Below are positions 1 to 12,200 of a DNA stretch of 41,613 bases, in pieces. Under the pieces are notes generated by a model. The model ran no database searches, was not told the DNA's origin, and was given only the letters and a program-made list of their open reading frames with translations. Positions within the stretch are counted from its first letter, which is position 1. Every line of letters starts with the position of its first letter. Origin of the DNA: Acanthamoeba sp. SK_2022b (taxonomy: Eukaryota; Discosea; Longamoebia; Acanthamoebidae); NCBI GenBank assembly GCA_027943245.1, contig JANDJZ010000317.1, positions 1 through 41,613 of the forward strand, read 5' to 3'. The position numbers and the translations under genes were made by a program.

Positions 1-290
1 TCTCCTGGTCGCACGCGCTGCCGGTGTAGCCGAGGCCACACACGCATACGCCGCTGCCGGCGCAGGCGCCGTGGCCCGAGCAGCCGTTGCCGGGGCAGGT
101 CGGGGGCGCGATCGAGCAGTCCATGCCCGACCAGCCGCCGGCGCAGGCGCACACGCCGTTCACGCAGGTGCCGTGGCCGGAGCACGAGTTGGGGCACGAC
201 ACGAGGGGCGTCGAGCAGTCGTCTCCCGTGAAGCCCGCCGAGCAGAGGCACGTGCGCTGGGCGCTGCAGGTGCCCCGGAGCGAGCACATC
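1..290 (-). other. Three EGF-like modules at the left window edge
   Basis: The last visible part of the giant protein (residues about 10,225-10,322) has three Cys-rich modules: CPAMCSLRGTC with CLCSAGFTGDDC, CPNSCSGHGTC with CACAGGWSGMDC, and CPGNGCSGHGAC with CVCGLGYTGSAC. They are preceded by a capping segment (ITMTGGSTGSYAG, DFQGSF) like the one before the internal EGF pair. By analogy with that earlier joint, either the C-terminal anchor or a further beta-helix block should follow beyond the window. Confidence 0.9.
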
Positions 291-3200
291 GCGGGACACG
301 CGCTGGGCCCCGAGGGGCTCCACTGGATGGAGGTGCTGGTGGTGTTGTCGATGGCCGTGAACGAGCCCTGGAAGTCCTGCGACCCGATGCCGGCGTAGGA
401 GCCCGTCGAGCCGCCGGTCATGGTGATCACCGTGTAGATGAGCGTGCTGTTGGCCAGCGGCACGTAGCCGTTGACCAGCACGACCTGGATCCAGCCGTCC
501 TTGGTCACGCTGCCCGTGCACTCGATGACGTTGTAGTCGACCACGGGTACGCCGCCGCCGATCTCGAACTCGAGCACGCCCGTCGGGTTCTGGAACAGGT
601 CGCCGTCGATGATCAGCTTGCCGCCGCTGCCGCTGCCGCTCGGCGTGATGGAGCCCGAGTTGACGACGCTGCCCACGATCACGCCCGAGCCGGAAATGGT
701 CGAGCCCGCGTTGCTGACGATGGGCACGTAGGTCACCACGTTGCCGCCGCCCAGGTGCAGGCCGCCGCCGGTCTGCGTGCAGCCCTGCTGGAGCGCGACG
801 TTGCCGCGCTCGACCTGCACGAGGCCGTTGTTGACGACGACCACCTCGAACGAGACCGTGGTGGTGGCCGTCTGCACGATGCGGCCCACGTTGAGCAGGG
901 GCGACGTCGCCGGCGAGCCGCGGCAGCCGCAGGTGACGGCCTGCGCCGCGTCGGACACGGTCCACAGGCCGGTGGCGGCGTTGGTGATGGTGGCGTTGGC
1001 CTGGAGGTCGATCACGCCGCCCACCCAGCCGAGGGTGCCCTGGTTGACCAGGTGGCCGCACTTGACGACGAGCCCGCTGCCGCCGATGGTGGCGCGCGCG
1101 TTGGGGGCGATGACGAACGTGCTGCTGCAGCCATCGATCGTCGATCCGTTGATCGCCACGGTGCCGTTGCAATCGACGCGGCCGCCGCCGCCGGAGATGA
1201 CGGTCGAGGAGTTGCCGATGGTGACGCTGCCGGGGAGGGTCACGTTGTGTCCCGTCGTGTTGAGGCAGGCGCCGTCGAGGCGCACCACGACGCCGAACGT
1301 GATGGGCGACGCGCTCAGGGTGAACTGCACGCAGCCGCCGGCCTGCACGATGGTCGTGTTGACGTTCCACGAGCCCGACACGATGGTCGTCGAGTTGGTG
1401 ATGGTGGTGCTGCCGCCGCAGTCGTACTGAGAGCCAGGGGCGTGGCAAATGTCGGCCGAGAAGGTCACGCTCGCCGACTGCACGACCACCAGGGTGCCCA
1501 CGTTCTGCGCGATCCGGTTGAAGGTCGTCACGGCGCCCGAGGCCACGGTCAGAGAGCCGTAGTTGGACCAGGTAGCCAGGAAGGCCACGCGGCAGTTCAT
1601 GGTCACGGTGGCATAGTTGACGAAGGTCGCCTGGCTGCTCACGGTCAGACAGCCCGCGCCGTTGCTGGTCACGCTGGTCGAGTCCACGAGCGTGAGCCAG
1701 CCGGCGGTCACGCTGGCGCTGCAGCTCACGGCCACGCCGATGATGAAGGTGCCGTTGTTCTGGCACGTCGAGCCGCCGATGAGGACGATGGTGCCCTCGT
1801 GCCACTCCACGGTGCCGGTGTTGATGAGCGTCGGCCCGCTGCACTGCTTGTCGCCGGGGCCGCTGATGATGGTCGAGCCGCCGAGCCACACGGACCCGCC
1901 GCCGATGATCTGCGAGCCCTGCCAGCCGCACGAGCCGCCGATGGAAATGACGCCGCCGCAGTTGACCTGGCCGCCCACGAGCACCACGGTCGACGAGGCG
2001 CCGGTCGTGAGGGTGCCCTCGACGATCAGCACGCCGGTCACGACGCGTATGTCGACCACGATCACGAGCTCGGCGCACGCCGCCACTACGAACGTGCCGC
2101 CGTTGAACTGGATCGCCGCGAAGGTGTAGCGCGTGCAGGCCGGCCACTGGACCGTGCAGTTGTCGTGCGTCTGGATGGGCGCGCACGAGTTGGTGGTGTT
2201 GGTGCCGAGGCCGAAGGTGACGTTGGCGTTGTCGCGGATCACGATGCTGCCGCCGGTGCCGATGTCGAACTGCGTGTCGACGGTGATGAGCGTGACGTCG
2301 GTGCGCACCACGAACGAGCCCGAGCCGATGACCACGACCGTCACCAGCGTGAACTGGCCGCCCACGAGCTCCAGCGTGCAGCCCGAACCGATCTGCACGA
2401 TGCTCGTGCCGCTGCTGCCGCAGCCGCAGATGTGGCCGCCGCCGTAGAAGCCGATGGTGCCGCTGATGACGTTGACGGTGCCCGTGCTGTTGAACGAGGC
2501 CCAGATCTGCACGGTGCCGCTGATGGTCACGGTGCCGCTGTTGATGAACACGCCCACCTGCATGACCACGGTCACCGACACGCTGATCTGCCAGGTGCCC
2601 GTGTTCTCGATGATCGAGCCGCCGCCGGGGGTGATCGTGCCGGCCACCCACTGGAGCGAGCCCGAGTTGATGAGGTGGCAGCCCGAGGACAGGGCCACCG
2701 TGCCGTTGATGATCGACGTGCCGCTCAGCTGCAGCTGCACGATGACCACGATGCCGCTGCTCCACACGAAGGTGCCCGTGCTCACGACCACGCCCGAGCC
2801 GCTGATGAGGGTGCCGGAGCCGATGAGGACGAGGCCGCCCTGGCACGTGGTCTTGCCGTCGACGACGAGCAGGCCCGTGGTGATGGTGATGCGCACGGTG
2901 ATGACCACCTCGGCGCAGCCCTTGACGACGAGCTGGCCGCCACTGAGGTCGACGGTGGCGATCTGGTAGGCGTAGCAGTCGACGAACGACACCACGGACG
3001 AGTCGTAGATCTGCAGGCTGGTGATGTTGGTGTTGGCCTGGCACGTCACGTTGGCGCTGTCGCGCACGACGATCGCGCCGCCCGCGCTCAGGTTGATCTC
3101 CGTGTTGATGATCACGACGACGACGACCTGCTGGACGATGAGCGAGCCCGAGCCGATGATGGACACGCCCGTGGTGAAGGTGAAGCTGCCCGTGTTGAGG

Positions 3201-6200
3201 ACGATCGTGGCGCCGACGTTGATCTGGATGACGGCCACCGCGCCGCTGCTGCCGCAGCCGCACACGTGACCGCCGCCGTTGAGGATGAGCGAGCCGACCG
3301 AGACGGTGATGGTGCCCGTGCTGTTGACGAAGGCCTCGAAGGTGACGGTGCCCGTTGTGATCACGAGCACGCCCACGTTGACGAACACGCCCGTCTGCAT
3401 GACCAGGGTCGAGCCCGAGCATTGCCACGTGCCGATGTTGACGATGGAGCCGGTGCCGGGGGAGATGGTGCCGGCCACCCACTGGACCGTGCCGTAGTTG
3501 ATTACCTGCGTGACGGTGATGGTCACCGAGCCGTTGATGATGGTCGTGCCACGAAGCTGGAGCTCGACCACGATGATGATGCCGCTGGTCCAGGTGAAGG
3601 TGCCGGTGCTGACAACCACGCCCGAGCCGCTGATGAGCGTGCCGGAGCCCGCGACGACGAGTTGGCCTCCGCAGGTCGCCTTGCCGTTGACCACGAGCAC
3701 GCCGCCGACGATGGTGATGCGCACGGTGATGCTCACCTCGGCGCAACCGCTGACGACGATCTGGCCGCCGTAGAGCTCGACGGTGGAGATCGAGTAGACG
3801 AAGCAGTCGACGAAGGAGACCAACGACGAGTTGTAGACCTGGAGTGGCGCCGACGGGTTGGTGATGTTGGTGTTGGTCTGGCACGTCACGTTGGCGCTGT
3901 CGCGCACGACGATCGCGCCGCCCGCGCCCAGGTTGATCTCGGTGTGGGTGAAGACCACGACCACGTTCTGCTGGATGATGAGCGAGCCCGAGCCGGTGAT
4001 GGACACGCCCGAGGAGAAGGTGAAGCTGCCGGTGTTGAGGACGAGCCGCGTGCCGGTCACGATCTGCACGTTGGCCACCGCGCCGCCGCTGCCGCAGCCG
4101 CACGTGTGGGCGCCGCCGTTGAGGACCAGCGAGCCCGTGGAGATAGTGACGGTGCCCGTGCTGTTGAGGAACGCGTAGAAGACCACGCTGCCGCTCACGG
4201 TGAGCGTGCCGCTGTTGACGAACAGGCCCGACTGCATGGTGAGGGTCGAGCCGATGGCTTGCCAGGTACCGGCGTTCTCGACGATAGAGCTGCCGTTGAT
4301 GAAGAACGTGCCGCTCACCCACTGGAGCGAGCCCGAGTTGATGAGGTGGCAATCGGAGAGGGTCGTCGTGGTGCCGTTGAGGTAGCTCGTGCCGTTGAAC
4401 TGCGCTTGCGCCACAGCCAGCACGCCGCTGCTCCACGTGAGGCTGCCGCTGCTCACAAACAGGCCGGTGCCGCTGACCAGCGTGCCGGTGCCGATGAGCT
4501 GCGCGGTGCCCGGGCAAGTGACCTTGCCGCCGATGTTCAGCACGCCGCCCACGATCGTCAAGCGCGTCGTCACGGTCAGCTCGGCGCAGTTCTTGACCAC
4601 AACCATGCCGCCGTAGAGCTCGAGCGTGGAGAGCGAGTAGGCGTAGCAGTCGTCAAAGGTCACCACGCCGCCGTAGACCTGAAGCGACGACAAGGAGTCG
4701 AAGGTGGTGGCCGTGTGGAAGCTCACGTTGGCGCTGTCCCGCACGATGAAGAGACCGATGTCGAACGACGTCTGGGTGCTGGTCACCGCGGCGCTGGCGT
4801 CGACCACGAGCGAGCCCGCGCCGTTGACGGAGACACCCGCGCTGAAGGCCAGCGCGGCAGTCGAGGTGACCTTGACGGTCGCGCCCGACGCGATCTCCAC
4901 GTTCGACGCGCCTCCACAGCCGCACAGATGACCGCCGGTGCTGAGGCTCAGGGTCGAGCCGCTCGTCACCTGGATGGTGCCCGCGGTGCCGTTGACGAAG
5001 GACGAGGCGTTGAGGTTGCCCACGGTCAGGCTGCCGGTGTTGGCCAGCGTGCCGTCGATGAGCACGAGAGTCGATGCGTTGTTGCCGGCCACGAGCGAGC
5101 CCGTGTTGGCGATGACGGAGCCGTTGAGGAGGCTGAGCTGGCCGAGCGACCACGTGAGGGAGCCCTCGTTGGCCAGGGTCCACCACGTGAGGCTCTTGTT
5201 GGGGGCGCCGCTGATGCTGCCCGTGCCGCGCGTGATCATCCTGCCGTTGCCGCTGGCGCTGCCGCCGAAGGAGCCGCTGGTCCACTGGAACTGGGCCTTG
5301 GCCACGTAGTCGCCGGAGCCGAGGAGCGAGCCGCCCTGGAGCACGAAGCTCGAGTTGGCCTCGACGACGTGCATGTTGGTGAGGCTGCCGCCGGAGACCA
5401 CGAGGCTGTTGACCTGGACGCGGGCCGTCGGGGACACGAGGACCGAGACGCTGTTGCTCATCTGGATCGAGTTGAAGCGGTAGACAAAGTCGGTCGGGGC
5501 CTCCTTGATGATGACCGAGCCACCCAGCAGGACGAGGTTGCGGAGAGGCGCGTCAACGCAGGTCGCGTTGGGCCAGATGATGAGCGTGCCGGCCGTGAGC
5601 GTGAAGGTCGTGTCGGTGTCGTTCTGCGCGCAGTTGTACTCCACGACGGCGCCGTTGCCGCCGAAATAGCCGCCGCCGTCGACCACCAGGTCCTGGCCGA
5701 TGGAGACCGTGCCGTTGATGAAGTCCACAGCGGCGTCGGGGCAGATGTACATGTGGCCGTGGAGCGAGGCCGACTGCAGGAGGTGCAGCTGGGCGTGGCA
5801 CACGTAGATGTAGCCCGTGGGCGCGTTGGTGAGGTACATGGAGGCGTTGAGCTGGCCCGACGTGAGGTACATCGAGCCTTCGTTGTCGAATCGGCACACC
5901 GACGAGTCGTTGGTGCGCAGGCTCAGCGTGGACGTGCCGTTGATGAGCGACGAGGCACCCAGCGCGTTCTCGAAGACGCCGCCGTTGCGGCACCAGAGGT
6001 CGCCCTGCCACCAGGTGGCGTTGCCCTCGTTGACGAGTGTGCGGGTGTCGAGGTTCTTGGAGCCGCCGCTCATGGTGAGGGTCTTGAGCGCCGTGGTCGA
6101 GCCGGTGCCCTTCATGAGGCCGCCCGTCCAGCGCAGATCGCCGTGTACGGTCAGTGCGCCGCTGCCGCTGATGAGGTCGCCGCCAAAGTCCAGGTCGCCC

Positions 6201-9200
6201 TCGATCGACATGTCGCCATCGACGGCCAGCTCGCCCGCGCTCTGGGTCATGCTACCGTTGACGACGACCGTGTCGCCCGCCGCTCGCTTCTTGCCGGCCG
6301 CCGCCGGGAAGACGTTGATGCGGCCGCCGGTGAGCTGGATGCTCTTCACGTAGTACACGAAGCCGTCGCTGGGGGCCGTGAAGTTGAAGACGCCGCTGCC
6401 GATCTGCAGGGGCGTGTTGGGCAGGGTGAAGTTGGGCACGGCCACGATCGACCCGCCGCTCACGAGGACGGTGCCGTTGGTCGTCAGCAGGGCGGCGATG
6501 GTCGTCACGCCGCCCACCACCTTGAAGGTGCCCGCGTTCTGCACGTCGGAGGTGGACGGGATGCTGAACTGGCCGTTCATGAGGACCTGGGCGCCCGGTG
6601 CGATGTCGAGCGGGCTGGCGAAGGTGCCGTTCTTGGTGAAGGCCACGGAGCCGCTGGTCTGGTGCCAGCCCTGGCCGCCCACCCACACGCTCGCGCCGAT
6701 GGTCGCCGTGGTCGCCGCCGAGTTCATGCCGATCACGTTGCCCTCGCTCACAAGGTTGCACAGGCCGCTGGTGAGCTTGAGCGCCACGTCGGACGTGGAG
6801 TTGATGGTGAGGGTCGACTGGTTGTTGACGGTGATGGCGCCGTTGGAGTCGCACTGCACGTCGCCCGAGCTCCAGTAGGCCACGTTGTAGATCGCGAGAG
6901 CTCGCTGGCTCAGAACCTTGGTGCCTCCGCTCAACGTCAAAGTGCCTGATTGATTGTTGATTGGATCAGCAAAGTGCACCAAACACAGGGAGAAGGGTTT
7001 AGGGGGGGGAGAGAGAGTACCGTTGGAGACGGTGGAACCAGAGCCGCGCATGGTGCCGCCGGAGAAGTAGAGGCTCTTGACGACGGTGAGCGAGCCCAGG
7101 CCGTCGATGACGCCGGTGCCGGTGAGGTTGTAGCACTGCGACTGCATGGTGCCGTTGACCGTGAAAACACCGCCGGTTTGCTGCACGCAGTCGGGCACCT
7201 GAAGGTCGGGCCCGGTGTTGGAACCGCCGCCGATGACGTTGATGGCGCCGCCCTGCTGCACGATGGCCTGCACGTTGTACTGCCAGGTGACGCTGATGAC
7301 GACGACGAAGTTTACCGTGCCGCCTTGCACGATGAGCACGCCCACCGTGAAGACGAAGTTGGGGCCGCAGTTGACCGTGCCGCCGATGACCTGCACTATG
7401 CTGATGGTGACCTGCGCGTTGATGTTGACGGTGCCGAGGGTGACCGTGAACCTGCCGCCGCCCTGCACGATGGCCGAGCTGGGCAGCGCGTACACGCCGC
7501 CGGAGAGGTCCAAGCGCGCGCCCGTGGCGACGATGATGACGCCGTAGAAGGTGCCGCCGTTGACGCCCGTGGTCGCGAACCACACGTTGCCCACGTTGAT
7601 CTGCAGCAGAGCGCTGAAGGTGACGTTGATCTGGATCGTGACGTCGATGCTGACGCTGGGCGACACGAAGAAGTCGCCCGCGCTCTGCAGCTGGCAGATG
7701 GCGCCGCCGGCGTTGGACATCACGACGCTCGTGGAGGCGTTCACGGTGAACTGGGCGCCCGCCACGCTGTTGATCACGGCGCCGTTGCTGCACGTCACCG
7801 ATCCGGAGGTCCAGTAGCCGAGGTAGTTGTTGACGATCGTCCTCTGCGTGAGCGTCTTGACCGAGCCGCCCAGCACCAGGATGCCGTAGACCACGGTGGA
7901 GCCGGTGCCCGACTGGGTGCCGTTCTGCCAGTTGAAGGTGCCGTTGACGCTCACCACGCCGGAGCCGCCGAGCGTGCCCGTGCTGAGCCAGAAGTCCAGC
8001 ACCACGGTGAGGGTGCCGGGCACGGTGCAGGTGCCGCTGGTGATGACCACCGAGGTGGGAACGTAGACGACGCCCGAGACGGTGATGCTGCCGGTGCCCG
8101 ACAGGTTGATGGCGTAGACGATGTAGGTGTACGAGGGCGCGTTGGCGAAGGTGACCACGCCGACGGTGGTGACGATGAGCGTCGTGCTCGGCAGGGTGAA
8201 GCCGCTGTTGCAGGCAAGCGTGCCGCCCACCACGATCAGGGTGCCGACAAAGGTGAACGAGCCCTGGGTCGTCACGGTGCCGCCTGAGACGCGCACGGTG
8301 CCGGTGCCCGTGATCGAGGAGCCAATCACGAAGACGTAGGGGCCGTTGAGGTCCACCAGCGCGTTGCCGGCGAGCTGGATGACGCTGTTGAAGCTGCCTC
8401 CGCCCGTGGCGAAGTAGACGCTCGAGGTGCTGCCGACATTGATCACCGCATTGAACACAACGGAGACGGTGAAGGTGATCTTGGCCGTGGCGACGAAGTT
8501 GACGGTGCCGTTGTTGGTGAACGTGCACTGCTGGCCCTGCGACGAGTAGAGCATGCCCCTGTCGGCAGTGCCGTTGACGAGGAGCGTGGCGCTGGAGCCC
8601 ACGCTCAGCTGACCGCCGTTCGAGCAGGTGATGTTGCCCGACTCCCAGACCGCGAGGCCGTCCGATGAGGCGCCGGTGATGACGATGGCGACGTTGCTGA
8701 TGGTCTTGACGCCCGTGGTGATCACCTGGATGGAGCCCGTCACGATCTGGCCCGTGCCCGAGATCTGGCCCTGCGCGAAGATGAAGATCACGGTGATCTG
8801 GAGGCTCACGCTGTCCTGCACGACGAGGGAACCGCCCTGCAGATTGTAGGACACGGTCACGATGAGCGTGATCTGGATGTTGACGGTGCCAGAGTACTGC
8901 ACGATCGCCGGGATCGAGCGCTGGACGACGCCTGAGTAGGGCATGAAGAACACGCTGCCGCCGTTGACGGTCAGCACGAAGTTGGCCACCGGGAAGGATC
9001 CCGACGCGTAGAAGGTCACCGCCGCCGGGTTGTACACGATCACCTGGCCGCCCACCATGGCGATGTTGCAGTAGATTCGGACCGTCGTGTAGATGCGGAT
9101 GACACCGGCGCCGTAGATCACCACCGTAGTGCCAAAGTTGTAGGTGCCCGTCGTCAGGTCGATGAAGGCGTCGACGCGCACCTCGACGATGCCCGTGCCA

Positions 9201-12200
9201 ATGAACTCGCCCGAGCCGACGAAGACGATCACGCCCACCACCACGGTCAGGTTGCCGCTGTGGGTCACGCGCGCGGGGATCGTGAGCGTGGTGCCGCCGG
9301 TCTTGATGAACGTGCCGTCGATGTTGATGGCCGACTGCGCGCCGCTCGTCACGAACTGACCGTTGCCGGCCACGACCCACGAGCCGCCGACGATGACGTT
9401 GATGACGACCGAGTTGGCCAGCGAGATGTTGCCGTTGAGCCACTGCACGACGCCGCCGAAGGAGACCTTGCGGGCGTCGATGTAGACCACCGTCGTGCAG
9501 TCGATCGTGCCCTCGCCGCGGATGTAGGTCACGCCGCCGCCGGACATGATGCCGCCGTACCAGTAGAAGTTGATCGTGATGTAGATGTCGCTGTCGCCCG
9601 TGAGCGTGCCCGAGTAGAAGTAGAAGACGTGGACGTTGTTGCTGCTCGAGCCCACCGTGAGCACGCCGCCCTGGAGGCGGATGGTGATGATGACCGTCAC
9701 CGAGCCGTCCATGAGCCACAAGGAGCCCGACGGGTTGACGACGATCTCGTTGATCAGGTAGCCGGCCGAGCCGCTGGGCGTCGTGCCAAAGGTGACCTGG
9801 GTGTTGACGATGAGGACCGTGCTGCCGATGAGCTGCGCCGGGTCGACAAAGTTGATCACGCCGCTGTCGCAGATCACCTGGCCGCCGCTGCCCAGGTTGA
9901 ACGTGCCGCCGATGGTGGCCGACCCGTTGGCGAAGCGCACCACGCCCGAGCCGGTGAAGACGACCGTCGCCGAGAAGGAGTAGAAGGCGTCGACAAAGTG
10001 GATCCACGTGCCGATGTTGATCACGAAGCTGCCCGTCATGGAGCCCGAGCCGTGGAGGATGATGACGCCCACGTTGATGATCACCGTGCCGCCGTTGTTG
10101 AACACGGGCCAGATGTGCAGGTCGCCAGGCGAGTTCTTGATGAGCGTGCCGGAGCAGCCCACGCTGCCGCCGCCCACGCCCGTGGTGATGTTGTAGGAGC
10201 CGCTGATGACGAACTCGGCGCCCACCTGGATGTTGAACGAGCCGCCGTTGGAGAGCTGGATGTTGCCGCCCTGCCAGTCGACGCTGCCGTAGACGACAAC
10301 CACGCGCACGTCGATGATCTTGGTCGAGGGGCCGGAGATGACGACGGGCCCCTGGAAGACCGTGCTGCCAAAGCCCGAGAACACGGTGTCGATCCACACG
10401 ACGACGCCGATGACGGTGATCTGGCCGAGGCCGTTGACGTTACCGCCGCTGAAGGTCGCGTTGCCGCGGACGACCACGCTGCCGTCGCCGATGGTGAAGT
10501 TGCCCTGGATGATGGTGATCGAGACGTTGACCGTCACGGAGCCGTCCACCTGGACGGAGCCGCCGTACTGGGTGATGACGTCGAGGCCGTAGGAGCCCGA
10601 GGCGAAGTTGACCTGGCCGCCGGTGAGGTTGAGGTTGGAGACCGAGACGCCGCCGCTGAAGGAGAGCGAGCCGCCATTGTTGATGAACGAGCCCGAGGTG
10701 CCCTGGTACTGGCCGCGGAAGTCGATGGCGCCGCCCTGGTTGATGTACGAGCCGGAGCCCGTCAGCGTGGCCGACGCGTCGATGTAGTAGCTGCCCTCCA
10801 CAAAGTAGAAGTTGCTCGACGACCCGGTGTTGATCTGGCCGGTGATGGTGCCGCCGCCGTAGAGGTAGGTCACGCCGTAGCTGCAGTCGAACAGGCCCTG
10901 GTTGTACAGGTAGGCGTACATGTTGAACTGGGCCGGGACGCCGACGAGCAGCGTGCCCTGGACGATGAAGATCGAGTCCGGGCCCGAGCCGTAGAAGTTG
11001 GCCACGGGCTGCTGGATGGCAAAGGTGCCGCCCACGCTCACGGTGAGGGTCGCGCCGTTCTGCAGCTGGATGGCGCCGCCGGTCCAGTTGGCCACGCCCG
11101 ACGGGCCGATGACCAGGCTCGAGCCGTTGACGGTCTTGGTGGCGTTGCACTCGAGGCCCAGCTCGCCGTTGACGGTCATCGACAGGCCAGTGATGGAACC
11201 GCCGCACCAGGTGGCGTTACTGCCCGGCTGGGTCGTCACGTTGCCGCCGCCGATGAGGTCGCCGCCGGCCAGATGGAGCCTGCCGGCGATGAGGAGCTCG
11301 CCGTCGACGATGAGCCGTCCGCCGTAGAGCCACAGGTCGCCCTCGACGATCACGCTGCCCTGGATCCACAGGGTGCCGCTGCGAATGTCCACGTTGGCCA
11401 GTCGGTAGAGGTAGTAGGTGAGCGGCTGCGTCACGATGACCTGCGCTCCGTTGACCACCATCGGCGTCGACGTCAGCTCGACCTGGGCCTGGGGCACCAG
11501 GTTTACGGTGCCCGAGCTGAAGACCACCGAGCCGTTCTTGGCCATCGACACCTTGGCGCCGAACTGCGCCGCCGTGCCGGCGAACGTGACGTTACCCTTG
11601 CCGTTGAGCACGGTGCCGATGTCGAGCGTGTAGCTGCCGCCCAAGAAGTTGAGGTTGCCGTCGGTGGAGAACATGCCGTTGCTGCTGCCCCCGCCGTTCA
11701 TGTCGAGCTGGGCCGCCGCCGTCACGTTGACGGAGCCGCCCTTGTTGTTCAGATCCACTCCGGCCGCCACCGTCGCGCTGCCGCTGGTGGCGCCGTCGCA
11801 CGCGGCCAGCGACTGGCCCAGGTTGGTCGCCTCCTCGAAGCCGTAGTAGGCCACCAGGCCGGTGGTCGTGCCGTTGGCCGCCGCGTTCGACAGGGTCGAC
11901 ACCTCGCCCGCCGACAGGGCGCGGTTGAAGAGTCGTACCTCGTCCACGGTTCCGGCCAGGCACGAGTCGCCGCTGGTGACGGAGCAGCCGATGCGCAGAG
12001 GCGCGCCCGACACCACAACCGAGCCGGCGCCCACGCTGGTCGTCGAGATCAGGTTGCCCTGGACGTAGAGCTTGCGCTGGCCCGACATGCCGTCAAAGGT
12101 CATGGCGTAGTGGGTCCACACGTTGGCGGCTCCCGCCGTGAGCGATTCCACGCACGGGCTCGAGTAGTTGCTGCACTGGCTGGTGCCCGTGTAGAACTGC

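Noticed and set aside
71..6949. Plus-strand ORF of 2,292 codons opposite exon 22
   Set aside because: It is rich in Ala/Arg/Asp/Val/His with no domain, signal or repeat logic, and is the antisense of a G/C-ending repeat-coding exon. The minus frame has EGF modules, coding repeats and phased introns.
6999..10397. Minus-strand ORF of 1,132 codons in a second frame
   Set aside because: It is full of HRRG/QRHRR strings typical of a shifted frame of GC-rich DNA; the true minus frame is offset and gives regular beta-helix repeats.
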